A stretch of DNA of 64,000 nt from Luteimonas mephitis DSM 12574. Lineage in GTDB: Bacteria > Pseudomonadota > Gammaproteobacteria > Xanthomonadales > Xanthomonadaceae. Made by a program: the position numbers and the translations under genes. A model generated the notes under the pieces. That model searched no databases. It was not told the DNA's origin and saw only the letters and a list, made by a program, of their open reading frames with translations. This document shows, in pieces, positions 9,207-18,620 of the stretch. Where the stretch lies: contig NZ_AULN01000013.1 of NCBI RefSeq assembly GCF_000422305.1, positions 124,001-188,000 on the forward strand, given 5' to 3'. Position 1 is the stretch's first letter, and each line of letters opens with the position of its first letter.

Positions 9207-9344
9207 GTAGGTCGGGGCTATGCCCCCGATGGTTCTCCGCGATGTCGCGGGATAACGCGCGCAGAGGCGTTGCAAGCTGCATGCGGGCTCACGGAACCGT
9301 TGTTGATCCCTGAGAAGCCGCCGGGGGCGCAGCCCCGACCTGCG
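9207..9344. repeat. REP-type palindrome pair, GGTCGGGGCT family; right arm lies inside the beta-lactamase CDS
   Basis: Left arm 9207-9233 (GTAGGTCGGGGCTATGCCCC...) and right arm 9321-9344 (its near-complement) form an inverted pair about 90 bases apart. The same family occurs at 18507-18571. The right arm encodes the last residues before the tail of the beta-lactamase-fold protein. Confidence 0.7.
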
Positions 9345-10407
9345 GGGCTGGCGGATCGGGCAGGTACAGGTCGGCGATCTCCAGCGCCAGCCGGTACGGC
9401 TCGGGGTCGTTGCGGTTGGTCAGCACCACCACGGTGAAATGCCGCTTCGGCCAGCGCACGATGACGTTGCGCCCGCCGATCGTCTCGCCCGAATGCCACA
9501 GCACCTCGCCGTGGATGCGCCAGCCGTAGCCGTAGCCGTCGACGTCCACCTCGTCATGGATCGGGTTGTGCAGGGTGAAGGCGTCGGCGCGCATCGCGTC
9601 CGACAGCAGGCGGTCGTCGTACAGCGCCGCGTCCCACTTGGCCAGGTCGTCGATCGAGGAATAGATGCCGCCGTCGCCGAGCACCGCGCTGGTCGAACTC
9701 TGGTCGGTGCGCGCCCACCTGCCGTCGACGAGGCTGTGGCCGTACGCACGGTTGGCGACCGTCGAGATCCCGTTCTCGTAGGCCACGGTGTGCGCCATGT
9801 CCAGCGGCTCGAAGATGCGCTCGCGCAGGAACGTGGCGAAATCCCGCCCCGACGCCTTGCCCACGACCAGCGCCAGCAGCGCGTAGCCGCCGTTGCTGTA
9901 GCGATAGCCGGTGCCGGGCGCGAAGTACAGGCGCTCCTCGCGTTCGAGCAGGTGCAGCACGTCGATGTCGTGCACCTGCTCCGTCGCGTCGGGCGCCATC
10001 AGGTCTTCGTAGTCGACCAGGCCCGAGGCGTGGGTGAGCAGGTGGCGCAGCGTGATCGCATCGGTGCTGGCCGGCAGCGACGGCAGCCACTTGCGGACCG
10101 GGTCGTCCAGCGAGAGCTTGCCGTCCTGCGCCAGCAGCAGGATGGCCGCGGCGGTGAACTGCTTGCTCACCGAGGCCAGGCGGAAGTTCGTCGCTGGCGT
10201 CACCGGCGTGCGGGCTTCGAGATCGGCCAGCCCGTAGCCGCGCCGCAGCAGGGGCTCGCCATCACGCAGCACCAGCACCGCCGCGCCGGGCGCGTCGCCG
10301 CTGTAGTCGCGCATCAGCGCATCGACCGGGGACTGCATCGTGTCGCCTCCGGTGGTGCAGCCGGCGAGCACGGCCAGCAGGAGCGAAAGGGAACGGATCC
10401 GGCGCAT
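9289..10407 (-). CDS. serine hydrolase of the beta-lactamase/penicillin-binding fold (class C type), lipoprotein
   Basis: 372 residues. Lipoprotein signal (SLLLAVLAGC; Cys17). Catalytic motifs of the beta-lactamase/DD-peptidase superfamily are in order: SVSK (SxxK, about residues 79-82), YSN (YxN) in YRYSNGGYA, and HSGE (HxG) in VLWHSGETIGG. Such enzymes include esterases, D-amino peptidases and beta-lactamases, so substrate cannot be set from sequence. It is likely periplasmic and membrane-anchored. Oddity: the C-terminal PAPQVGAAPPAA stretch is encoded by an arm of a REP palindrome (9321-9344), so the tail has probably been extended into repeat DNA. Confidence 0.85.
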   Translation of the reverse strand: MRRIRSLSLLLAVLAGCTTGGDTMQSPVDALMRDYSGDAPGAAVLVLRDGEPLLRRGYGLADLEARTPVTPATNFRLASVSKQFTAAAILLLAQDGKLSLDDPVRKWLPSLPASTDAITLRHLLTHASGLVDYEDLMAPDATEQVHDIDVLHLLEREERLYFAPGTGYRYSNGGYALLALVVGKASGRDFATFLRERIFEPLDMAHTVAYENGISTVANRAYGHSLVDGRWARTDQSSTSAVLGDGGIYSSIDDLAKWDAALYDDRLLSDAMRADAFTLHNPIHDEVDVDGYGYGWRIHGEVLWHSGETIGGRNVIVRWPKRHFTVVVLTNRNDPEPYRLALEIADLYLPDPPAPQVGAAPPAASQGSTTVP

Positions 10408-10450
10408 CGGCCGATTGTAGCCAGCCGGCGCGGCCGGCGGGGCTGCGGCT

Positions 10451-10486
10451 GAAAACGGAAACGGCCGCGCTGTGGCGGCCGCTTCC
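10451..10486 (-). terminator. rho-independent terminator of the outer-membrane barrel gene
   Basis: Read on the minus strand, a 12-bp stem (one mismatch) of GGAAGCGGCCGC with its complement around a 6-base loop is followed by GTTTTC, 16 bases after the stop codon of the gene ending at 10503. Confidence 0.65.
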
Positions 10487-10502
10487 GGTGCGCGGGTTGC
10501 TT

Positions 10503-11048
10503 TTACTCGGTGCGAAACTCGATGCCGAGCGTGAGCACGTTGGCGGTGATGTCCACGCCGTCGCGGCCGCCGGTGAGGCGATCGAAGTTCAGGCTCATGC
10601 CGAAGTTCGGGCTGAAGTCGTAGCCGACCGAAGCACCGAAGTACGGATCGATCGAATCGGCGCTGTCACGGCCGTAACCCTCGATCTCGCCTTCCAGCTT
10701 GCCCTGCGCCACGCCGGCGCGGCCGCTGAGGAAGAAGCCGTTGCCGTCGGCGCCGAAGTTCTTCTTGCCGACCACGCCCAGGCCCAGCGCCGTGGCCTTG
10801 AGCGACAAGCCGTCCCAGCGGTCGTTGTAGACATGGGTATAGAAGCCTTCGACGGCCCAGTTTGGATGGAAGTAGTAGCCGCCGCGCACCGACCAGTTGT
10901 TGCCCTTGTCGCCGATGCTGCCGACGTCCGACACGTCGATGTCGCCATCGGTGCGGCCTGCCTGCAGCGCCATGAAACTGGCGGCGCTGGCGGTGGTGGA
11001 CAGGCCGGCCAGGGCCAGGGCGAAGACCGCCGCGGACATTCTTCTCAT
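10503..11048 (-). CDS. OmpW/OmpA-like outer-membrane beta-barrel protein
   Basis: 181 residues. Signal peptide MRRMSAAVFALALAGLSTTASA, then alternating beta strands typical of a small 8-strand barrel (WSVRGGYYFHPNWAVEGFYT, FFLSGRAGVAQGK, PYFGASVGYDFSPNFGMSLN) and a terminal strand ending in aromatic/charged residues (LGIEFRTE). The family forms outer-membrane barrels with varied roles; none can be named here. The ATG at 11048 has AGGA about nine bases upstream; a second in-frame ATG at 11039 is possible. A terminator follows. Confidence 0.8.
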   Translation of the reverse strand: MRRMSAAVFALALAGLSTTASAASFMALQAGRTDGDIDVSDVGSIGDKGNNWSVRGGYYFHPNWAVEGFYTHVYNDRWDGLSLKATALGLGVVGKKNFGADGNGFFLSGRAGVAQGKLEGEIEGYGRDSADSIDPYFGASVGYDFSPNFGMSLNFDRLTGGRDGVDITANVLTLGIEFRTE

Positions 11049-11216
11049 CTTGCAGTTCCTGTTGTTCGGGTAGCCCGTCATTGGGCGGCCGCAGGCTACC
11101 GATCGCCGCCGCGGGCGGCAATTGGAAGTATTCGCATGCGGGAGTTCCGGTCCGGCTTGCCGACTGCGCGACAAGTCGCGGTGCCTGCGCGGGGCGGCGC
11201 TTACCAATGCACCACG

Positions 11217-12002
11217 CTACTGATCCCGCGGAGGGAACCGCAGCACCACGCCGCGCTCTTCCTGCACCGGGCGCTGCCACAGCACCGGCACGTCGCGCGG
11301 CGCTTCGGCCTCGAACTGGTCGCGGTCGGCCGCCGCGGCCTGCGCGTCGAGCGCGGCCTGCTCCTCCTCGATCTCCCAGCTGTACCTGCGCCGCGGTGCC
11401 TGCGGATCCTGGCGCCGGAACGCGAACGCAGCGACCACGCCGGCCACCGCGCCGCCCAGGTGCGACTGCCACGACACGTCGATCTCGCGCGGCAGCACCG
11501 TGAGCAGCATGCCGCCGTAGAGGAACAGCGCGATCATCGCCGCGGCGATCGAGGCGCGGTCGCGGCGCAGCAGGCCGAGCACGAACACCAGGAACAGCAG
11601 CCCGTGGCCGAGCCCGCTGGCGCCGAGATGATGCGAACCCGCGGCGCCCAGCAGCCAGGCGCCCAAGCCCGAGCCGAGCCAGACCAGCGGCAACGCGCGG
11701 ATCGTCGCGCGCGGATAGACGCTGCCGGCCAGGGTGCCGAGCAGCAGCAGCGACACCGCGTTCGCGCCCAGGTGTTCCGGCGAGCCGTGCAGGAGCGGCG
11801 CGGTCAGCACGCCGAGCAGGCCGGCCGCCGTTTGCGGGATCACCGCGAACGGGCGCCAGTCCAGCGACTGCTGCGCCGAGAACACCACCGCCAGCAGCAG
11901 CACGAAGGCGAGGCTGGCCTTGAGCGCGCGCAGCAGGCGCGCGCGGTCGTGGCGACGCTGTGCGGCGGCGTCGAGCGGCGGTTCGGGCGTGTCCAGGTGC
12001 AT
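11217..12002 (-). CDS. rhomboid-family intramembrane serine protease
   Basis: 261 residues with about six transmembrane helices. The catalytic dyad is visible: Ser129 in GASGLGHG (the GxSG motif) and His181 in SHLGG. The helix-2 motif HLGAN (His77, Asn81), which shapes the oxyanion site, is also present. Rhomboids cut single-pass membrane proteins within the membrane. A soluble C-terminal tail of ~60 charged residues (YSWEIEEEQAALDAQA...) follows the last helix, longer than in minimal rhomboids. The neighbouring ABC genes are on the same strand but 51 bases away, so co-transcription is uncertain. Confidence 0.88.
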   Translation of the reverse strand: MHLDTPEPPLDAAAQRRHDRARLLRALKASLAFVLLLAVVFSAQQSLDWRPFAVIPQTAAGLLGVLTAPLLHGSPEHLGANAVSLLLLGTLAGSVYPRATIRALPLVWLGSGLGAWLLGAAGSHHLGASGLGHGLLFLVFVLGLLRRDRASIAAAMIALFLYGGMLLTVLPREIDVSWQSHLGGAVAGVVAAFAFRRQDPQAPRRRYSWEIEEEQAALDAQAAAADRDQFEAEAPRDVPVLWQRPVQEERGVVLRFPPRDQ

Positions 12003-12053
12003 GGCACGAGGATGGCGCCAAATCGCGGCGATGCAAGGGCAGCGGACGTGCCC

Positions 12054-13219
12054 TTACGTCGAGATCGCCAATCGCTCCTGCCGGTAGCGCCGCGTGGCGG
12101 CGAACCACAGCAGCGCCGCAACGCCGAAGCCGGCACCGAAGTACACCGCCCATTCCAGCGCCTCGACGGGTTCGCTGCGGATCACTTTCATTAGCATCTG
12201 GTTCTGGGCCAGGAAGGGCACCGTGTACTGCCACAGCTGGGTGCGGATCGGGCTGACCATCAGCATCACCGTGGGCACGATCGGCAGCAGCATCAGCATC
12301 GACATGTAGCTCTGCGCTTCCTTCACCGACTTGGCGCCGGCGGCGATGAAGGTCAGCAGCGCGGTGCCGATGAACAGCATCGGCAGCAGGATCAGCAGCA
12401 TCTTGGCGATCGCCAGCATGCGCACGTCCATCATCTTGCCGATGCCGGGCACGAACTGCGCGCCGACCTTCAGCGCAAGCAGGGTCAGCAGCAGCGTCGC
12501 CAGGCCCACCAGCGAAGCGGCCACGATCTTGCCGCTGACGATCGCGCCGCGCGAGGCCGGCGTGGCCAGCAGCGGTTCGAGCGATTGCCGCTCGCGCTCG
12601 CCGGCAGTGGTGTCGATGATCAGGTAGGCGCCGCCGACGAAGGCGCTGAGGATCAGCAGGTACGGCAGGAATGCCATCACCATGCCGCGCCGCGCTTCGG
12701 GCGTGGACAGGTCCTTGTGCGCCACCGACAGCGGCGCGGCCACCGCCGGATTGATCCCGCGCGCCAGCAGCCGCAGCGCGCCGACCTGCTGGCCGTAGCG
12801 CTGCAGCGCGTTCTCGATCCGCTTCACCGGGATCGCGGAATCCTGGCGCGTGCTGTCGTGCACGATCTCCACCAGCGCCGGGTTGCCGGCCTGCCAGTCC
12901 TTGCCGAAATCGTCGCCGATGCGCACGTAGGCATCCTCGTCCTGGCTGCGGATCGCGGCGTCCGGATCGCTGGCAAGCTGCTTGCGCTCGATGCCCTCGG
13001 CGGCGAGCCACTTGACCAGTTCCGGCGCGCGGTCGGCGCCGACGATCGCGATCTGCAGCGGTTTGTCGATCTGGCTCTTGGTGCGGCTCTGGGCCAGGGT
13101 CAGCATCCCGAGCAGCAGCGCCGGCACGACCAGCGGCCCCATCACCAGCGCCAGCATCAGCGTACGGCGGTCGCGCGACAGCTCACGCAACTCCTTCATG
13201 CAAACCGTCCACAGCGCCT

Positions 13220-13223
<4 letters not shown>
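12054..13223 (-). CDS. natB: ABC-2 transporter permease, NatB type
   Basis: 389 residues. One N-terminal helix (LMLALVMGPLVVPALLLGML), a large extracytoplasmic domain (about residues 45-175) and five to six C-terminal helices (YLLILSAFVGGAYLIIDTTA; TLLLTLLALKVG; LLILLPMLFIGTALL) give the NatB layout. A GERERQSLEPLLATP motif marks ABC-2 permeases. The start ATG 13223 overlaps the stop of the ATPase gene by 4 bases (ATGA), so the two are co-translated and should form one exporter. In Bacillus NatAB exports sodium; substrate here is inferred from family only. Confidence 0.85.
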
Positions 13224-13975
<752 letters not shown>

Positions 13976-14084
13976 GGGATTCGGGATTCGGGATTGGGGA
14001 TTCGGAAAAGCGCAGGGGCGATCGGGACATCGGATTCGTTCCGGGCGTCTTCCCATCCCGAAACCCGAATCCCCAATCCCGGCT
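13976..14084. repeat. GGGATTCGG-type direct/inverted repeats
   Basis: Left arm (from 13976) reads GGGATTCGGGATTCGGGATT and related units; the right arm (about 14049-14084) is their complement (CCCGAATCCCCAATCCCGG). Such repeats are common in intergenic DNA of this family. A second copy lies at 33327-33457. This one fills the gap between the NatA and TAP-like hydrolase genes. Confidence 0.7.
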
Positions 14085-15656
14085 TCATGGCCCCCACCCG
14101 TTGAAGCTGGTGAACGGCGGCGTGTACGCCAGCTTGTCGAGGCACTTCGCGTCGAGCGACTTCGCATCGGCCGTGTCGAGGAACTGCGCGAACAGCTTGG
14201 GCATGCAGCCGGCGCCGATCACGTTGTGGCCCTGCCCGCGCAGCACCAGCGCGCGGCCGTTGGGCAGGGTCTTCACCACGCGCGCGGCGTAGTCGGGCGG
14301 GGTGACCGGGTCGAGTTCGCCCGACAGCAGCAGCGCCGGCACGTCGCTGGCCAGCGGTGCGTGGAAGTCGTCCGGGCGCTTGCCCTTCGGCCACGCGCCG
14401 CATTGCGCGACCAGGCCCGCAACCAGCGAGTTGCCCAGCAGCGACGACGCCATCGCCGGATCGTCCTTCAGCCCGTCTGCGTCCTCGCTGCAGATCACCG
14501 ACAGCTGCATGCCGTAGGCCATCTGGTCCGACAGCTGGCTGTCGAGCATCTTCGACAGCGCCATCAGCCCGTCGAAGCGACCCTGCACGCCCTCGTGGAT
14601 CAGCAGCGGCAGGATCGACGACACCATCGGCGAATAGGCGTACATCCGCGCCAGCCCGGCGATGTGCGCGGGCAGCAGGCGTTCCTGTTTCGACTCGCCG
14701 GTGGAGGCGTCGCGATAGGTCACCAGCGGCGGGTCGGCCTTGAGTCGCGCCATCAGCGCGTCGAGCTGTTCGCGCGGGTTGCCCAGCGCCTTGGCGCAGG
14801 CCGGGATCTTGCCGCAGCGGGCAAACTGCAGGTCCAGTGCCGATTCGAGGTTGCGGGCAAAGTCGTTGCCCAGGTAGATGTCGTTCGGCGCTACCGAATC
14901 GAGTACCAGGGTGCGCGCGTGCCGTGGATACGCGCGCGCGTACTGCTGCGCGACGCGGGTGCCGTAGGAGATGCCGAGCAGGTTGATCGTGTCGGCGCCG
15001 ATCGCCTGGCGCACCGCGTCGAGGTCGCGGATCGCGTCGGTGGTGGTGTAGAAGCGCAGGTCCGCGCGCTTTTCCAGCGCGTCGCGGCAGCGTTCGACTG
15101 CCGCCAGCATCGCCTGCTGCATGGCCGCCTCGTCGAGCGACGGATCGCCTTCGGCGACATCCGCGCACTGCAGCGGGTTGGACTTGCCGGTGCCGCGCTG
15201 GTCCACCAGGACCACGCCGCGCTGCTTGAGCACGTCCTTGAACGCCGGCGCCACCGCGGGATAGCTGGCGGTGGCCGACTGGCCGGGGCCGCCGGCAAGC
15301 AGGAACACCGGGTCGGGCGCCTTGTCGCCATCTTCATCGGCCGGGATCCAGGCGATGTTGAGCACCACCTTGCGTCCCTGCGGCAGCGCGGGGTTTTCCG
15401 CCACCGGCAGCGAACCGCACTGTGCCTCCACCCCGGGCGCGCCGAGCTGCGAGGGCAGGGTGCAGGGAGTGAACGCAAGACTGCCGAGCATGCGCGGCCT
15501 GGACGGCGGCGCGGCTGTCGCCCTGGCCGGTGCGGCGGCGGCGCTGGTCGATGCGCCGTCGGCGGATGCGTCGCGGGCGTGGTCGCGGTACTGGCGATAG
15601 CCGAAGAACGCGAGCAGCAGCAGCGCGACGAGGATGAAGCGGGCTTTGCGGGACAT
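14085..15656 (-). CDS. alpha/beta hydrolase, tripeptidyl/prolyl aminopeptidase (TAP) type
   Basis: 523 residues. An N-terminal membrane anchor or signal (ARFILVALLLLAFFG) is followed by an Ala/Pro-rich linker and an alpha/beta hydrolase domain. Oxyanion region LLAGGPGQSA and RGVVLVDQRGTGKSNPL; nucleophile Ser230 in GISYGTR; Asp in LLLSGELDPVTPP; His in GQGHNVIG. The C-terminal ~100 residues match the TAP-like domain. Enzymes of this type cleave N-terminal prolyl or tripeptide units from peptides in the envelope. Paired cysteines (for example AQCGSL, PLQCAD, CGKIPAC) suit an exported protein. Confidence 0.87.
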   Translation of the reverse strand: MSRKARFILVALLLLAFFGYRQYRDHARDASADGASTSAAAAPARATAAPPSRPRMLGSLAFTPCTLPSQLGAPGVEAQCGSLPVAENPALPQGRKVVLNIAWIPADEDGDKAPDPVFLLAGGPGQSATASYPAVAPAFKDVLKQRGVVLVDQRGTGKSNPLQCADVAEGDPSLDEAAMQQAMLAAVERCRDALEKRADLRFYTTTDAIRDLDAVRQAIGADTINLLGISYGTRVAQQYARAYPRHARTLVLDSVAPNDIYLGNDFARNLESALDLQFARCGKIPACAKALGNPREQLDALMARLKADPPLVTYRDASTGESKQERLLPAHIAGLARMYAYSPMVSSILPLLIHEGVQGRFDGLMALSKMLDSQLSDQMAYGMQLSVICSEDADGLKDDPAMASSLLGNSLVAGLVAQCGAWPKGKRPDDFHAPLASDVPALLLSGELDPVTPPDYAARVVKTLPNGRALVLRGQGHNVIGAGCMPKLFAQFLDTADAKSLDAKCLDKLAYTPPFTSFNGWGP

Positions 15657-15757
15657 GGCGGCCTGCGGCGGCGGGATGGAAGCGAAGGGTCAGGATGACA
15701 CGACGCGGCCCCGCGCCGGATGTGACAGGAGTTGGGCCGCGGCTCTCGCGGCTCTTC

Positions 15758-15828
15758 GTAGGAGCGGCCCATGGCCGCGAGCTTTTCGACGGCCACGGGA
15801 AGGGCTCGCGGCCATGGGCCGCTCCTAC
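15758..15828. repeat. REP-type palindrome pair, GGCCCATGGCC family
   Basis: Arms 15758-15783 (GTAGGAGCGGCCCATGGCC...) and 15804-15828 (its complement) are separated by 20 bases. This is the most canonical copy of the family. It lies between the TAP-like hydrolase and the ferredoxin reductase gene. Confidence 0.8.
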
Positions 15829-15856
15829 AGGGGCAATCGCTCCTGCAAGGGCCGGC

Positions 15857-16624
15857 CTATTTGGACGAGACGTACTTCTCGCGGCGGATCTGCGGCACCG
15901 GCAGGCCGTGTTCCTTCAGCGCCTCGAAGCAGGCATCGACCATGTTCGGGTTGCCGCACAGGTAGGCGATGTCACGGCCCGGATCGGGCGCAAACTCGGT
16001 GAGGAACTGCTGCACGTAGCCGTGGCGCACGTCGGCATGCGCATGCATCGAACCGGCTTCGGGCAGTTCGCGCGACAGGCACGGCAGGTAGCGGAAACCG
16101 GGGTGCGCCTCGGCGAAGGCGCGGAATTCGTCGCCGTACAGCAGCTCGCCCGGATTGCGCGCGCCGGCCAGCAGCACCACCTCCACGCCGCGCTCGGCCA
16201 TCGCCCGCGCCAGCAGCGGCAGCATCGCGCGGTACGGGGTGATGCCGGTGCCGGTGCCGATCAGCAGGTAGCGCGCGTTGGCGTCGGCGGGCGCGAGGCA
16301 GAAGCGGCCATAGGGGCCGCTGGCCTCGATGTGGCCGCCCTCGTCCAGGCCCTCGAACAGCGCCGTCGCGGCGCCGCCGGGCACGTAGCTCACCGCGATT
16401 TCCACCGCGTCGCCCGGGGCCTGGGTGTGGTTGTGGATGGTCGCCAGCGAATAGCTGCGCTTGGTCGCGGTGCCGTCGGCGTACTCGAAATGCACCTGCA
16501 CGAACTGCCCGGGAATGAAATCCAGGGGCTGGCCGTCGTCGCGCACGAACGACAGGTGCGCGACCGTCGGCGCCAGCATGCGCCGTCCGGTGAGCCTTAA
16601 TGGGAAGCGCTTGATGGCGGACAA
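15857..16624 (-). CDS. fpr: ferredoxin-NADP reductase
   Basis: 255 residues. FAD-binding RSYSLA motif (RxYS) with preceding GQFVQVHF; NADP-binding GTGTGITPYRAML; later CGNPNMV motif (CxxP-type) and an aromatic residue near the C-terminus (KYVSSK). The enzyme moves electrons between NADPH and ferredoxin or flavodoxin. I chose the TTG at 16624 (SAIKRFPLRL after the initiator) because the conserved N-terminus of this family starts there; the next in-frame ATG (16579) would cut into the first beta strand. The gene is divergent from a YadGH-type exporter. Confidence 0.85.
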   Translation of the reverse strand: MSAIKRFPLRLTGRRMLAPTVAHLSFVRDDGQPLDFIPGQFVQVHFEYADGTATKRSYSLATIHNHTQAPGDAVEIAVSYVPGGAATALFEGLDEGGHIEASGPYGRFCLAPADANARYLLIGTGTGITPYRAMLPLLARAMAERGVEVVLLAGARNPGELLYGDEFRAFAEAHPGFRYLPCLSRELPEAGSMHAHADVRHGYVQQFLTEFAPDPGRDIAYLCGNPNMVDACFEALKEHGLPVPQIRREKYVSSK

Positions 16625-16666
16625 GGATCGGACGTTGTGTTGCCGGAGCGGGCTCCGCTGGCCGCC

Positions 16667-16672
16667 TATAAT
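16667..16672 (+). promoter_or_regulatory. -10 box of the YadG-type gene
   Basis: A perfect TATAAT stands out in GC-rich DNA 37 bases upstream of the ATG at 16710. No good -35 hexamer is found at 16-18 bases spacing, so the promoter may be activator-dependent or rely on other contacts. Confidence 0.5.
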
Positions 16673-16709
16673 ACCGGCTTGCCGCGACACCGCGGCTCCA
16701 GGAAGCCCC

Positions 16710-17699
16710 ATGACCGCATCCACGCAGCCCCTCGCGGGCGCATCGGCGGCGTCGCCTCCGGCGCTGTCGGTACGCGACCTGCGCAAGACCTACGACAACG
16801 GCGTCGAGGCCCTCAAGGGGATCTCGCTCGACGTGCATCCCGGTGATTTCTACGCGCTGCTCGGCCCCAACGGCGCCGGTAAGTCGACCCTCATCGGCAT
16901 TGTTTCCTCGCTGGTGAACAAGACGTCCGGCGAAGTGAGCGTGTTCGGCGTGGACCTGCACGCGCACCGCGACCAGGCGATGCGCCTGATCGGGCTGGTG
17001 CCGCAGGAGCTGAACTTCAACATGTTCGAGAAGCCGCGCGACATCCTGGTCAACTACGCGGGTTTCTACGGCATCCCGCGCGCGCAGGCGCTGGTGCGCG
17101 CGGAAGAGGAGCTCCGGCGCGCGCAGCTGTGGGACAAGGCGCAGATGATCGCGCGCACGCTGTCGGGCGGCATGAAGCGGCGGTTGATGATCGCCCGGGC
17201 GATGATGACCCGGCCGCGGCTGCTGATCCTCGACGAACCCACCGCGGGCGTGGACATCGAGATCCGCCGCGACATGTGGAAGACGCTGCGCGAGATCAAC
17301 GCCGCCGGCACCACCATCATCCTCACCACGCATTACCTCGAGGAAGCCGAGAACCTGTGCCGGCACCTGGCGATCATCGACCGCGGCGTGATCGTCGAGC
17401 AGGGGCCGATGCGCTCGCTGCTCGCGAAGCTCGACGTCGAAGGCTTCCTGTTCGACGTCGACGGCGCGCTGCCGGAGACGCTGCCGGCGATCGAGGGCGC
17501 GACCCTGGTCGCGCTGGACGCACAGACGCTCGACCTCGACATGCCGCGGGCGATGGACCTCAACCGCGTGTTCGCGGTGCTGGGCGAGGCGGGCATCCGG
17601 GTGCGTTCGATGCGGACCAAGTCCAATCGCCTTGAAGAACTGTTCGTGCGCATGACCGGGCCGAACGCCGTCGCACAGCAACCGGGGAAGGCCGCATGA
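16710..17699 (+). CDS. ABC transporter ATP-binding protein, YadG/NodI type
   Basis: 329 residues. Walker A GPNGAGKST, signature LSGGMKRR, Walker B LLILDEPTAGVD and H-loop TTHYLEEAE are intact. The C-terminal region (LFVRMTG near the end) matches E. coli YadG and related drug/polysaccharide-type exporter ATPases. It overlaps the next permease gene by 4 bases (ATGA), so both make one transporter. Length and domain plan fit YadG; substrate is unknown. A perfect TATAAT lies upstream. Confidence 0.88.
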   Translation: MTASTQPLAGASAASPPALSVRDLRKTYDNGVEALKGISLDVHPGDFYALLGPNGAGKSTLIGIVSSLVNKTSGEVSVFGVDLHAHRDQAMRLIGLVPQELNFNMFEKPRDILVNYAGFYGIPRAQALVRAEEELRRAQLWDKAQMIARTLSGGMKRRLMIARAMMTRPRLLILDEPTAGVDIEIRRDMWKTLREINAAGTTIILTTHYLEEAENLCRHLAIIDRGVIVEQGPMRSLLAKLDVEGFLFDVDGALPETLPAIEGATLVALDAQTLDLDMPRAMDLNRVFAVLGEAGIRVRSMRTKSNRLEELFVRMTGPNAVAQQPGKAA

Positions 17700-18499
17700 G
17701 CACGACGGCCACGCCCATCGCCGTCACCGACGCCCGCCGCAACTGGACCGCGCTATACACCGTCGCCCGCCGCGAGGTGGTGCGGATCCTGCGGATCTGG
17801 GGCCAGACCCTGGTGCCGCCGGCGATCACCATGACCCTGTACTTCCTGATCTTCGGCGGCCTGATCGGCTCGCGCGTTGGCGAGATGGACGGGATCCGGT
17901 ACATGGACTTCATCGTCCCCGGGCTGGTGATGATGAGCGTGATCCAGAACAGCTACGGCAACATTTCGTCGAGCTTCTTCGGGGCCAAGTTCGGCCGCCA
18001 CGTCGAGGAGCTGCTGGTCAGCCCGATGCCGAGCTGGGTGATCCTCGGCGGCTACGTCGCCGGCGCGGTGCTGCGCGGGCTGATGGTCGGCGTCATCGTG
18101 CTGTGCATCGCGATGCTGTTCACCACCGTGCGCATCCCCCACCCGCTGGTGACCCTGAGCACGGTGCTGCTGGGCGCGACGATCTTCTCGCTGGCCGGCT
18201 TCGTCAACGCGGTGTACGCGAAGAAGTTCGACGACGTGGCGATCGTGCCGATCTTCATCCTCACTCCGCTCACCTACCTGGGCGGCGTGTTCTATTCGAT
18301 CAAGCTGCTGCCCGGCTGGGCCGAGACGCTGACCCACGCCAACCCGATCTTCTACATGGTCAACGCGTTCCGCTACGGCCTGCTCGGGGTCAGCGACGTG
18401 CCGCTGTGGGTGGCGTACGTGCTGATGCTGGGCTTCGTCGTCGCGCTGGCCGCGCTGGCGCTGTGGCTGCTGCGGCGCGGCGTGGGCCTGCGCAGCTGA
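17696..18499 (+). CDS. ABC-2 transporter permease, YadH type
   Basis: 267 residues with six transmembrane helices. ABC-2 features: the membrane-entry region RREVVRILRIWGQTLVPP, the IVPGLVMMSVIQNSY segment and the typical THANPIFYMVNAFRYG loop before the last helix. It closely resembles E. coli YadH. It is co-translated with the upstream ATPase via an ATGA overlap. Function of YadGH-type exporters is not established. Confidence 0.87.
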   Translation: MSTTATPIAVTDARRNWTALYTVARREVVRILRIWGQTLVPPAITMTLYFLIFGGLIGSRVGEMDGIRYMDFIVPGLVMMSVIQNSYGNISSSFFGAKFGRHVEELLVSPMPSWVILGGYVAGAVLRGLMVGVIVLCIAMLFTTVRIPHPLVTLSTVLLGATIFSLAGFVNAVYAKKFDDVAIVPIFILTPLTYLGGVFYSIKLLPGWAETLTHANPIFYMVNAFRYGLLGVSDVPLWVAYVLMLGFVVALAALALWLLRRGVGLRS

Positions 18500-18506
18500 G
18501 CCTGCG

Positions 18507-18571
18507 GCAGGTCGGGGCTACGCCCCCGACGGCTTTGGTCCGCACGCGTCGGGGGCGTAGCCCCGACCTGC
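18507..18571. repeat. REP-type palindrome pair, GGTCGGGGCT family
   Basis: Arms 18507-18532 (GCAGGTCGGGGCTACGCCCC...) and 18547-18571 (its complement) with a 14-base centre. It follows the YadH gene directly and could fold at the 3' end of that transcript. Confidence 0.78.
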
Positions 18572-18620
18572 GGCGCGGTCGAGCCATGGATCGCTCCCAA
18601 TTGCTGGAGGCTGCAAGACG

